Origin: an uncultured Spirochaetia bacterium
Lineage (GTDB): Bacteria > Spirochaetota > UBA4802 > JAGODF01
NCBI GenBank assembly: GCA_937967705.1
Contig: CALCJG010000427.1
Location: forward strand, 1-24,053
Reading direction: 5' to 3'
Length of the DNA: 24,053 nucleotides
How positions within the stretch are numbered: the first letter of the stretch is position 1; each line of letters starts with the position of its first letter. Below the pieces are notes generated by a model, which saw only the letters and a program-made list of their open reading frames with translations, did not search any database and was not told where the DNA came from. Both the position numbers and the translations under genes were made by a program. Below, one piece after another: positions 1 through 7,888 of the stretch.

Positions 1-1665
1 GTAATAGAGGGTATCGGGCGATGGGGCCGCGTCCATCGTCTCCCGGAAATCCCCCTCCAGGAGCCGCCACCGGATGCCGGTTTTATCCGACTCCCATTGT
101 CCGTTTCTCAGGAGAGCGGCCGGTGCCGCATGACGCACATGGGGGAAGCAGGAAGGATTGCGGAGGACCAGTCGCAGAGAATCGAGATCCCTTTCGAAGC
201 TGAAGATGCTGAGCCCACGGAGACTTTCCCCCGAGGACGCCATCTCCTCGTAGGCCAGAAGGGCGGCCATGGCGTTGGTGCCTGCGCCGAGGCCCACGTC
301 CCAGAGAATGAAATCCCCCCCATCGGAGCGTCTCAGCCGCTCCCGGAAACCCGCCTGGTCCACGTAGAGGTTCCGGGCCTCGACGAGGGGCTCCGTTACC
401 GAGTGCATGATCTCCCCGGACCCGGTATGGCGGATGCTGGAGAAGCCCCCCTTCTGCCGCATCACCTCATAGGAACCCAGGACGCTGGTTTCCTTCCGCT
501 TCTTTCGCCTGGGGGGGAGAGGGGGATGCTCGTCGTCGTTTTTTCCGAGCCGTTCCCGCTGGGTTCTGTAATAGGAGGCGAAATCTCCCGCTTGGATGCG
601 CTCCCGCAGGGAGGCCATCAGGTTGCGGTAGAAGGTGAGATTGTGCAGCCCCACCAGGTTGGCCCCGTAGTATTCACCGGTTTTTATGAGGTGATGGAGA
701 TAGGCCCGGCTGTAGCTTCGGCAGGCGGGGCAGGTGCAGGCCGCGTCCAGGGGACGGTCGGAAAGCTTGTAGACGCCCCGGCGCAGTTCCACCCGTCCCC
801 GGCTGGTGTAGGCAACCCCCTGCTGGGCCAGCGCGGTGGGGAGGATGCAGTCGAACATGTCCACGCCCCGGTGCACCGCCTCCAGGAGATCCAGGGGGGT
901 GCCCACGCCCATGAGGTAGCGGGGGCTGCCGGCCGGCAGCGGGGAGGCTGTCAGCTCGGTGATATCCCTGCGTTCCTCATCGCCCTCTCCCACGGCCAGC
1001 CCCCCTATCGCGAAACCGTCGAAGGGCAGCGAAGTGATCTGCCCCGCGCTCCTTCGCCGGAGTTCCGGACTGCAGGCCCCCTGCACGATTCCGAAGAGAG
1101 CCTGGGGGGAGTCCTCCCTCGCCGCGAGGCTGCGCTGTGCCCACCGGGCCGTTGTCTCCACGGCGCTCTCGCAGGTGGCCCTGTCGGAGGTTGAGGACAC
1201 GCACTGATCCATGGCCATCATGATGTCGCTGCCGATGATGCGCTGGGTCTCAATGCTCGTCTCGGGGCTGAGGAGGAAGATGCGGCCGTCATGATAGCTC
1301 CGGAAGGCGGCGCCCTCCTCGCTGATCTGCACCGTGCGGGCCAGGGAAAAGACTTGGTAGCCCCCGGAATCGGTGAGTATGGAGTTTTTCCAGTTCATGA
1401 AGGCGTGTATGCCGCCGAAGGTTTTAAAGACCTCGGTGCCGGGCCGCAGGAGGAGGTGGTAGGTGTTGGCCAGGAGCACGGGAAAGCCCAGGGCCTCCAC
1501 AGAGGCGGTGTTCTGGGTGCGCAGCACGGCGAGGGTGGCCACCGGCATGAAGACCGGCGTCAGGACCTCGCTGTGCAGGGTGATGATGCGGCAGGCCCGG
1601 GCACTGCTGCCCTCCGCGGCCGCCTCGACGCGGAAACCGAGCCGTGTTGATCGATCTGTCGGCAT
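1..1665 (-). CDS. tgt: tRNA-guanine(34) transglycosylase fused to an MnmC-like methyltransferase domain (partial)
   Basis: The reading frame is open from an ATG at 1665 down to the left edge, so at least 555 residues are visible and the C-terminus is missing. Residues 20-375 are a Tgt domain, which exchanges guanine at tRNA position 34 for a queuine precursor. Visible marks are the TDSGGYQ motif with Asp99 (general base), FDC with Asp272 (nucleophile), and the zinc ligands Cys310, Cys312, Cys315 and His341. A basic linker near 376-395 leads to a second domain at about 396-555 with a glycine-rich SAM-type motif, WDVGLGAGTNA (455-465). This resembles the methyltransferase domain of MnmC (COG4121), which acts on U34 wobble modifications. 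The usual PTR after the nucleophile is PTA here, followed by LAQQG. A possible SD (GAAGG) lies 9-10 bases upstream. The domain order Tgt then methyltransferase is seen directly; activity of the second domain is inferred. Confidence 0.93.
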   Translation of the reverse strand, partial: MPTDRSTRLGFRVEAAAEGSSARACRIITLHSEVLTPVFMPVATLAVLRTQNTASVEALGFPVLLANTYHLLLRPGTEVFKTFGGIHAFMNWKNSILTDSGGYQVFSLARTVQISEEGAAFRSYHDGRIFLLSPETSIETQRIIGSDIMMAMDQCVSSTSDRATCESAVETTARWAQRSLAAREDSPQALFGIVQGACSPELRRRSAGQITSLPFDGFAIGGLAVGEGDEERRDITELTASPLPAGSPRYLMGVGTPLDLLEAVHRGVDMFDCILPTALAQQGVAYTSRGRVELRRGVYKLSDRPLDAACTCPACRSYSRAYLHHLIKTGEYYGANLVGLHNLTFYRNLMASLRERIQAGDFASYYRTQRERLGKNDDEHPPLPPRRKKRKETSVLGSYEVMRQKGGFSSIRHTGSGEIMHSVTEPLVEARNLYVDQAGFRERLRRSDGGDFILWDVGLGAGTNAMAALLAYEEMASSGESLRGLSIFSFERDLDSLRLVLRNPSCFPHVRHAAPAALLRNGQWESDKTGIRWRLLEGDFRETMDAAPSPDTLYY

Positions 1666-1826
1666 TGTGTTAACCTTCGGAATGGGAAAGGATCTCTCCA
1701 TTGAGGATATCAACCCGGAAGAATCAATTACTTTTGGGGATTCTTAATTCCAGTTAAATTCCGGTATGATATCAATATTCAATATTTTACTGATTTTGGA
1801 TATTATAGGTTGACTTAATTGTGGAA

Positions 1827-1856
1827 TTGACATTTTTGTAAAGAACAAAGTAAAAA
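1827..1856 (+). promoter_or_regulatory. candidate promoter for the RND exporter gene
   Basis: The AT-rich 230-base gap between tgt (minus) and the exporter (plus) holds a perfect TTGACA at 1827-1832. A TAAAAA follows at 1851-1856 after 18 bases. The -10 match is weak. The gap also carries a tandem CAATATT around 1775-1788. No tRNA or clear operator is visible here. Confidence 0.35.
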
Positions 1857-1895
1857 CGATCTTGGATATAAAATCATTCGATTAGTAACGAGCTC

Positions 1896-4208
1896 ATGGG
1901 ACGCTACATAATCTGGTGTAAAAACCACCCCGTCGCAACTCTTATCATAATAGGTGTTATCACACTCTTTTTTTCCGTTACGATGTTCCGCCTGGAAGTC
2001 GATGCAACGGTGGATGGCCTTATCATTAAGAACAGTCCAGAGTACGAATTTTATCATGATACTAAAAAGGAGTTCATTTCCGATATCATCTCAGTCGTGT
2101 TTATCAGGGATAAAATCCTTTTTAGCGAGCAGAAACTGAAAATTATTGAAAGGGCCTTCTACGAATTGGAATCGATTCCGGGGGTTATCAGGATTGACGG
2201 GATTTTCAATGCTAAAAACTTCGTTTGGGAAAATGGGATCATTAATACGGACAAACTGATAATTGATGTCCCGGAAGAGCATGAACGGGAACGACTTGAT
2301 CGTATACGTACCAATGCCATGAAAAACCCCCTGGTGTTCCGCAATCTAATAGCTCATGACGGATCGGCCATAGCTTTTAATGTTATCTCAGACAATACGG
2401 AGAATGAAGAAAACTTTAATCTAAGAGTTACCAGGGAGATTGAAAAGATACTTGATAAGCATTTGAAGGATCAGGTCGATGAATACTTCCAGATTGGGAC
2501 TCCGTACACGCGCACTCAAATAAGCAAGTATGTGATGGATGATGTTATTAACCTCATCCCGATATCGGTTATCGTTATTCTTGTAATGCTGATCATCATA
2601 CTCCAGGATATTCATGGAGGCATTATTCCTTCCATCGCCGGAGTGCTCAGCCTGATATGGACACTGGGTTTCATGCCCCTGCTGGGAATCAAACTTCAGA
2701 TCCTTACATCCATGGCGCCTTCAATAATAATTGCCCTGGGTTGTACGTTCGATGTCCATTTTCTCACGGAATATTATGAAGCCACTGAGGAGGGACACTT
2801 CCGCGGGAATGCTGTTGATTACATTGCCCCAAGAAAAGGATTGGCAATGTTGTTAGCGGGCCTGTCGACTCTTCTTGGGTGTATCTCCATTATATTCAAT
2901 GATATAACCATGTTGATTGAATTTGGCCTGGTCTCATTTTGGGGTACTCTTGCTAACTTTATGTTATCCTGTGCAATAGATCCTGTTTACTTTCACTATT
3001 TTGGACCGAAAAAAACACCCAAACCCTACAGAAGGGATTATGCACCTAATGCCATTTGGACGAAATTGGCTGAATTATTCAGTAACTTTTCGATCAATTA
3101 CAAAAAGGCAACTCTCACAACTGTCATTTTGATTATAATTGTTTTTATATACGGCTCCACACTTATGAAGCTGGATAATGACCTTCTGGGCTATTTTAAG
3201 CCAAACTCTCCCATAAGGAAACGGAGCAGTACTTGTAATCAGTTGATTTCCGGTGCACAGGTATTCTATATAATTCTTACAGCTAAAGAGAAGGGTGCTT
3301 TTAAAGAGCCGGATAATATTAAAATAATTCTTGAGATTCAGAAATTCATTAAGGAAAACAAGCTCTTTGATTTTACTATTTCCCTTGCGGATCATATTGC
3401 TTATATCGAGAGGGAGATGAATGAGGGAAAGCCGGAATATTATTTGATACCGGACTCGCGCAATCTGATAGCTCAGCATCTCTTGTTTTATCACGCAGAT
3501 GATCTCGATCGCTATGTAAATTATGACTATAACAAAGCCAATATAATCGTTCGTCATAATATTGCCTCGTCGTATGAGTTGAAGCGAACATTGGCAAAGC
3601 TTGATGATCATATAAAAAAAACCTATCAGAACCATCTGGATATCCGCTTTACCGGTGAAAATATACTTTTCCTAAAGGCAGCAGATACTATGTCATCCGG
3701 ACTGGAGCAATCCGTGGGTTTTGTAATACTAACCGTTTTTATCATGGTTACTTATTTATACCGCAATCCCTGGTATGGTTTATTATCGATTATTCCAAAC
3801 ATATACCCTGCTATTTTAGTATATGGCTTCTTCGGGTTCATGGGGATTCCGCTTAACGTGGGAACCAATATGATAGCAAATATCACAATCGGAGTTTCTG
3901 TGGATGATACGATTCACCTGATGTCCCGTTATCATCAGCATTATCATAAGGGTATAACAATGGAAGAGAGGAACAGTATTGCCAAGTATGTACTGAAGAC
4001 TGAAATAAGACCTATGATGGTAACCTCTCTGGCTTTGACCGTAGGTTTTCTCCTATTGGCAATTTCTGATTTTATCCCTGTAATCTATTTTGGTGTTTTT
4101 TCTGCCGTTGTTCTGTTTATTGCGGTTTACTGTGACTGTATAGTCACTCCCTGTTTGTTAACCTTTATTAAATTTGGAGCAAGACGTCAAATGAAGGGTT
4201 TGGACTAA
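1896..4208 (+). CDS. RND/MMPL-family inner-membrane exporter
   Basis: This 770-residue protein has the duplicated RND plan. Helix 1 is at about 12-32, a first periplasmic loop at 33-210, helices 2-6 at about 215-365, helix 7 at 405-425, a second loop to about 605, and helices 8-12 at 605-760. Both halves keep the GxxxD proton-relay motif in the fourth helix: Gly282-Asp286 (followed by VHF) and Gly666-Asp670 (followed by DTIHL). At 770 residues it is shorter than AcrB-type pumps and fits the COG1033/MMPL group, which often exports lipids or hydrophobic compounds with a LolA-like periplasmic partner and an outer-membrane protein. Both partners appear to lie next door (4326-5147 and 5974-7569). 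No adaptor (MFP) gene is adjacent. The gene is much AT-richer than tgt. The SD is weak (GAG five bases or so before ATG). The substrate cannot be read from sequence. Confidence 0.9.
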   Translation: MGRYIIWCKNHPVATLIIIGVITLFFSVTMFRLEVDATVDGLIIKNSPEYEFYHDTKKEFISDIISVVFIRDKILFSEQKLKIIERAFYELESIPGVIRIDGIFNAKNFVWENGIINTDKLIIDVPEEHERERLDRIRTNAMKNPLVFRNLIAHDGSAIAFNVISDNTENEENFNLRVTREIEKILDKHLKDQVDEYFQIGTPYTRTQISKYVMDDVINLIPISVIVILVMLIIILQDIHGGIIPSIAGVLSLIWTLGFMPLLGIKLQILTSMAPSIIIALGCTFDVHFLTEYYEATEEGHFRGNAVDYIAPRKGLAMLLAGLSTLLGCISIIFNDITMLIEFGLVSFWGTLANFMLSCAIDPVYFHYFGPKKTPKPYRRDYAPNAIWTKLAELFSNFSINYKKATLTTVILIIIVFIYGSTLMKLDNDLLGYFKPNSPIRKRSSTCNQLISGAQVFYIILTAKEKGAFKEPDNIKIILEIQKFIKENKLFDFTISLADHIAYIEREMNEGKPEYYLIPDSRNLIAQHLLFYHADDLDRYVNYDYNKANIIVRHNIASSYELKRTLAKLDDHIKKTYQNHLDIRFTGENILFLKAADTMSSGLEQSVGFVILTVFIMVTYLYRNPWYGLLSIIPNIYPAILVYGFFGFMGIPLNVGTNMIANITIGVSVDDTIHLMSRYHQHYHKGITMEERNSIAKYVLKTEIRPMMVTSLALTVGFLLLAISDFIPVIYFGVFSAVVLFIAVYCDCIVTPCLLTFIKFGARRQMKGLD

Positions 4209-4260
4209 TTATGCTATTGGAAAACTCAGAATAAGTATTAACCTAGGTGGCACTGGATCA

Positions 4261-4295
4261 AAAAAGCCGATTCCTGACGGGAATCGGCTTTTTTT
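4261..4295. terminator. bidirectional intrinsic terminator
   Basis: A perfect 14-bp stem (4261-4274 with 4280-4293) encloses a 5-base loop (TGACG). It is flanked by an A run on the left and a T run on the right, so it gives a GC stem plus U-tract on both strands. It sits between the convergent exporter gene (ends 4208) and the LolA-like gene (ends 4326) and should stop both. Confidence 0.93.
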
Positions 4296-4325
4296 GGAGA
4301 ACATATATAATTGATCGTTATATTA

Positions 4326-5147
4326 CTACATGTGTGATCCTTTCAGGATATAACGGTCAGTGAACATCGAGTCATCCATGCTTTTATCGAGGACGCGTTT
4401 CTCTATATTCACAAAGGTTTTATGATTCAGCTTGTGATTCACTATGACGTTCTCCATCGGTCTCCATTTCTTTCCGGTAACCTTTTCGAACTTGCGGCCG
4501 AACTGGGTCTTTATGAGTTTTTTTGTATTTTTATCATAGAATTCAACTTTAATCGTATAAAGGTGCTCTTTGTTGATCCAGAGTTTCCTTTTGGCATAGC
4601 CAGCTTCTTTTTTCTTTGTAGCGGTTTTGGGACGGGCTTCAATTACATAACAAGCCTGATCGTCCAGTGTAACATCTTTCAGGAGGGTGTAGTTGAAATC
4701 TTCCAGTTCTTCTGTCTGCAGATCTTCATAGGTGTAATCAGTCCCCATAAAATAATTATGTTTTGATCCTGACGATACTCTCTGCATCTTGCCGGGACGG
4801 GCGGGTTCGTAGAGCCACTGATCGTCGTCGCGAGCTTTATTCTGCCAGGTTAAGAGTGTTGTTCCCTTAATATCACTGGGAGAAAGAAAGACGAGCATCC
4901 CCTTGTGAATGTCCTTCCCAACCTCTTTTACCCAGGATTTTACTTCCCTCTTAGTCTTGTTTCCTTTTTTGTCGATAAGGATCATTTCCTGTTCTTCGTA
5001 TTCTGTTTTAGCCTTGTGGGTGTCTTTCTGTTTTTTCATAATTTGATAACCGGTCATTTTCCCTTTTCCATCAATCCCGGAAGAGGTGAAAATTACAGCC
5101 AGAAATACAGCAAATAATGAGCATAAAAGCTTTCCTGAATTTCGCAT
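4326..5147 (-). CDS. LolA-like outer membrane lipoprotein-sorting protein
   Basis: The product is 273 residues from the ATG at 5147. That start has GAGGG nine bases or so upstream and opens directly onto a signal peptide (MRNSGKLLCSLFAVFLAV, cleavage near residue 28). An upstream in-frame Met would bury the signal peptide and lacks this SD. The mature part resembles the COG2834/LolA-like family: a YQIMKKQKDTHKAKTEYEEQ start, alternating beta strands, a DDDQWLYEPARPGKMQRV segment and an MGTDYTYEDLQ segment. These soluble half-barrel proteins carry lipids or lipoproteins across the periplasm and commonly accompany MMPL/RND exporters. The gene is convergent with the exporter at 1896-4208 across a shared terminator, rather than co-transcribed. 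Family assignment is by recognition of these segments; the cargo is unknown. Confidence 0.85.
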   Translation of the reverse strand: MRNSGKLLCSLFAVFLAVIFTSSGIDGKGKMTGYQIMKKQKDTHKAKTEYEEQEMILIDKKGNKTKREVKSWVKEVGKDIHKGMLVFLSPSDIKGTTLLTWQNKARDDDQWLYEPARPGKMQRVSSGSKHNYFMGTDYTYEDLQTEELEDFNYTLLKDVTLDDQACYVIEARPKTATKKKEAGYAKRKLWINKEHLYTIKVEFYDKNTKKLIKTQFGRKFEKVTGKKWRPMENVIVNHKLNHKTFVNIEKRVLDKSMDDSMFTDRYILKGSHM

Positions 5148-5236
5148 ATGTGAATCCCTCCAGTTATTTATTATCATTCTCAAAGCTGTCAGCCTTGGGT
5201 TTTCATGCAACTATTGGATGCTAAAAAGTGATAAAC

Positions 5237-5253
5237 GTCAAATGAAATTTGAC
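5237..5253. promoter_or_regulatory. perfect 17-bp palindrome, candidate operator
   Basis: GTCAAAT, a 3-base spacer (GAA) and ATTTGAC form an exact inverted repeat. It lies in the 183-base divergent gap between the LolA-like gene (minus, start 5147) and the lipoprotein gene (plus, start 5331), about 42 bases upstream of the -35 of the latter. Length and symmetry fit a dimeric repressor site. The binding protein is not identified. Confidence 0.5.
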
Positions 5254-5294
5254 TAAATAATACAAAAAATCGATTGTTAATTGGGATTTTAATA

Positions 5295-5323
5295 TTGACA
5301 GGAGAAGTAAAATCTGTTAATTG
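5295..5323 (+). promoter_or_regulatory. candidate promoter for the lipoprotein gene
   Basis: A perfect TTGACA (5295-5300) is followed after 17 bases by TAATTG (5318-5323). The predicted transcription start falls at about 5330, at the ATG of the lipoprotein gene. An in-frame stop at 5322-5324 rules out an earlier start codon. Confidence 0.45.
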
Positions 5324-5330
5324 ATTTCAT

Positions 5331-5915
5331 ATGATGAATTATAAATGGTTGAACAAAAACCCACTTGTAGGGCTCTCTATTGGCTTAATGGCAAATGCCT
5401 TACTGTTGTTGGCTGGGTGCCAGGACTTAACAAAGGATCCTGGTTGCTGTTTTTATAACAAGCAGGTGGCTCAACCAGGATATAGTACGCCGGCAGGGAA
5501 CTCCAATCCGAGTTATTCCCCTGCTTATGGCGGTGGACCACCCAGTAATGCGGAATGGGGTGATCATGTTCAGAAGGTATGGTGGAACGCCGCCTGTGTA
5601 AACTATTTCGAACCCAAGTTCAACACGGAGAGCGGCAAGCTGAACTGCCTGAGGAATGACAATCGGGACCGCCTATGGCAAAAGGCTTCAGAAAGTATTG
5701 ACGGTGATGGCACCACCTACCGCTGGCGCGATACCGATTACCCTGCCGAACGTCAGTACAGCTACGATAAGTGTGAGGATGTTGTTCCCTCGACGTATAC
5801 CTTTTTAGGAAAATGTACTTACTCAGATATGGAGATCATCTTCTATGATGATGGGGTCGCATCAGGAAACCTGAAAACCTGGTGTGAGGATCGCGCAGGT
5901 ACTTGGACACCGTAG
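5331..5915 (+). CDS. cysteine-rich predicted lipoprotein, function unknown
   Basis: This 194-residue protein has a signal peptide ending in the lipobox LLAG-Cys30, so it should be lipidated at Cys30 after cleavage by signal peptidase II. A second Met directly follows the first; either could be the start, and no SD is visible within 20 bases. The mature protein has a Pro/Gly/Ser/Tyr-rich linker (about 47-72) and then a compact C-terminal domain. Further cysteines are at 39, 40, 89, 106, 148, 162 and 185. I do not recognise the family. It lies between the LolA-like gene (divergent) and the barrel gene (convergent, 58 bases away), inside the same AT-rich block, so a role in the same envelope system is possible but not shown. 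Confidence 0.75.
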   Translation: MMNYKWLNKNPLVGLSIGLMANALLLLAGCQDLTKDPGCCFYNKQVAQPGYSTPAGNSNPSYSPAYGGGPPSNAEWGDHVQKVWWNAACVNYFEPKFNTESGKLNCLRNDNRDRLWQKASESIDGDGTTYRWRDTDYPAERQYSYDKCEDVVPSTYTFLGKCTYSDMEIIFYDDGVASGNLKTWCEDRAGTWTP

Positions 5916-5973
5916 CAGAATCACTCTAATGTAAATTCGTCTTTCAGAAAAATATTTCCCTCTTCCGGTCGCC

Positions 5974-7569
5974 CTATTTCTTATCTTTTTCCGCTTCAAA
6001 AGTATAGACTATTTCAAATATTCCCCGATCGTTGTGCCCCCAGTTCTTCATATAAAAACTGTCTTCATGGCCACGAAAGAACTGGTATTTAAAATTGAGG
6101 TAGAGTCGGTCTATCAGGTCTATCTTCATGGAAGCATCATGAAACCAGCCTTTATCCTTGGGCTGATAGATGAACATATAGCGCATGCTCACATATTTCG
6201 GGAATTCGAACATGACCATGTTGATGATGCCATAGAACCGCTTTCGCAGTTCAATTGAGCTTATATAATTTGTCCGGTCTTCAATGCGTTTGGTTACGTA
6301 TTCGTCGGTATATTCAATGATATATCGAAACTGATTAAGGAAAATATGGCGTGTCCAATCGGAGAAATTAATGGTCATGCCGCCGAGATAATTGATGTAA
6401 TCATCATCCTTTTGAACCGTCTCTCCCAGGTAATTGGGTCCCCGTTCGCTGTATTGATACAGCGCTTCAGCGTGTATTTCGAAGATTCCCTGGGTCGTGG
6501 AGAATCCTCCTGCAGTGTTCAGCACCTGAATGTATTCATAGATATGGTACATTCTAGTGGCAGGTTCATCGTCTCTTACCTTGCATTCGCTGCCCACACA
6601 GTCTGCGGCGTTTGCGGCCGCCTCTTCGGCGCTTATGGGTCTGGTGTCAATCCGCAGGGGGGCAAAATAAGAAGTTCCCTTGAAGAAGGATAAATAGATG
6701 TCCCAGCCTCTTACCTCCGACGACTGCAGCTTTAGGAAGTACTGTATGTTTTTTGTATCAGAAATCTTGGGATATTCCGATGTGAAAGAGGAATCCCCTG
6801 CGTATTTTTTCAATGCGCCCCTGTCAGTTACCTCGCGGTCTGATGGTGGGGTCCATCGGGATCGTGGGCTTGGATATTTCGAAGGGGCAAAGAAGGGAAG
6901 TACTGCTCCGGTTATTGATCCGTAATCAGAATAAAGGTCCAAGGATGTATATATCACTCCCAGGGTCCGTGGGTCGAAAGGGTCGTTCCAGTCTGTCGGA
7001 GACAGTCGATCCGCCGGGGAAATGATGGGAGAAACACCGTTACGAAGTATTTTTTTCCCAGCTGTATAATCGGCCTTGTTGAATTTATAAACATAATAAA
7101 GCTCATTAATTTCATGAATGCGCCGTTCCCTGCGCTCCTCATCTACAGAGTTTGTTACCCCATAGTAGGTGTCTTCCTGGGTTCCCAGCTCAAGCCATCC
7201 GCTGGTAGCCAGAAAATGATTACCACGCTTAATCTGTGTTTTATAGGAGAGTTTCTCCTCAAAGACGGGGTTGTTGCGGTCCTTAAACTCCTTTTCTATT
7301 CGTGTAGTTGTAGGAACCTCGTCTTTATAGTAAATGAAACGTCCCTTCAATGAGATATTCATATTGTCGATAGCTTCTTTAATGAAGTCGTCAAGAGCTG
7401 TCGGAGTGCGTTTTTCAGTTCTGTCTTTTTCTAAATCTTCAAATGCGCTGTCGAAACCTTTGCTCTTCTTTTTCTTTTTTGGTTTTGCGAAAAGAGGTTC
7501 ATGAATAACTGAAAGGCAAAATATAGCAGATAATATAATAAGAAGTATGTTTTTCGCGGCTTTTCCCAT
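5974..7569 (-). CDS. outer-membrane beta-barrel protein, DUF1302/alginate-export-like
   Basis: From the ATG at 7569 the protein has 531 residues. AGAGGC sits about 6 bases upstream, and a signal peptide follows at once (MGKAAKNILLIILSAIFCLS, cleavage after LFAKP or LFA). The frame continues 41 codons further upstream, but that part would hide the signal sequence. A lysine-rich mature N-terminus (KPKKKKKSKG) precedes a long run of short amphipathic beta strands rich in Tyr and Asp. The segment KKILRNGVSPIISPADRL followed by SPTDWNDPFDPRTLG resembles the conserved region of DUF1302-type barrels that pair with COG1033 RND exporters and LolA-like proteins. It probably forms the outer-membrane part of such a system. 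The C-terminus (EAEKDKK) lacks the usual terminal Phe or Trp. The family call is moderate; the outer-membrane location is firmer. Confidence 0.75.
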   Translation of the reverse strand: MGKAAKNILLIILSAIFCLSVIHEPLFAKPKKKKKSKGFDSAFEDLEKDRTEKRTPTALDDFIKEAIDNMNISLKGRFIYYKDEVPTTTRIEKEFKDRNNPVFEEKLSYKTQIKRGNHFLATSGWLELGTQEDTYYGVTNSVDEERRERRIHEINELYYVYKFNKADYTAGKKILRNGVSPIISPADRLSPTDWNDPFDPRTLGVIYTSLDLYSDYGSITGAVLPFFAPSKYPSPRSRWTPPSDREVTDRGALKKYAGDSSFTSEYPKISDTKNIQYFLKLQSSEVRGWDIYLSFFKGTSYFAPLRIDTRPISAEEAAANAADCVGSECKVRDDEPATRMYHIYEYIQVLNTAGGFSTTQGIFEIHAEALYQYSERGPNYLGETVQKDDDYINYLGGMTINFSDWTRHIFLNQFRYIIEYTDEYVTKRIEDRTNYISSIELRKRFYGIINMVMFEFPKYVSMRYMFIYQPKDKGWFHDASMKIDLIDRLYLNFKYQFFRGHEDSFYMKNWGHNDRGIFEIVYTFEAEKDKK

Positions 7570-7888
7570 ATAACGCCTCTTTTTCTTTGGAGGGGGTGAT
7601 ATCAATAATATATTGTCCATTTCTACTACACTAATAAGAATTTTGCAAGCAAATAAATGACAACATAAATGTGATATGTAGTGAATATTCATTTATACAT
7701 CGAAAACGGTTAAGAGACGTTCGATAAGAAATGTCATTGCTTGCCATAGGACAATTCACTCCCTATAAAAATGTGTTGACTGCACCGGATTAATGCATAT
7801 ACTGCTGCAGATTTGTTTCCAGTTATGACCAAGAGATCTCGGATTCCCGGATGATATAGAGGCCATTACCAAGGATTCGGAGGACAAG
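7570..7888. other. divergent intergenic region
   Basis: This 319-base gap separates the barrel gene (minus) from the PilZ gene (plus) and marks the right boundary of the AT-rich block. On the minus strand TTGCAA (7643-7648), 17 bases and TAGAAA (7620-7625) could form the barrel-gene promoter, with a leader of about 44 bases. The plus-strand promoter is listed separately. No RNA gene or repeat was recognised. Confidence 0.4.
7776..7803 (+). promoter_or_regulatory. sigma-70-like promoter for the PilZ gene
   Basis: TTGACT (7776-7781), a 16-base spacer and TATACT (7798-7803) match the sigma-70 consensus at 5 of 6 and 5 of 6 positions. Transcription would start near 7810, giving a leader of about 79 bases before the PilZ start. 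Confidence 0.65.

Noticed and set aside
97..1194. Long plus-strand open frame of 365 codons
   Set aside because: It is antisense to the tgt gene, whose minus-strand frame shows full family motifs. The long open antisense frame follows from high GC and codon bias.
1291..1747. Two plus-strand frames upstream of the exporter
   Set aside because: Most of their length is antisense to the first third of tgt; the products are low-complexity and match nothing.
3075..3635. Minus-strand frame of 186 codons within the exporter gene
   Set aside because: It lies wholly antisense to the second periplasmic loop of the RND protein, has no SD, and gives no recognisable product.
5148..5210. N-terminal extension of the LolA-like gene by 21 codons
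   Set aside because: It would bury an obvious signal peptide, and the downstream ATG has a well-placed SD.
7570..7692. N-terminal extension of the barrel gene by 41 codons
   Set aside because: It precedes a proper SD and signal peptide and overlaps a promoter candidate.
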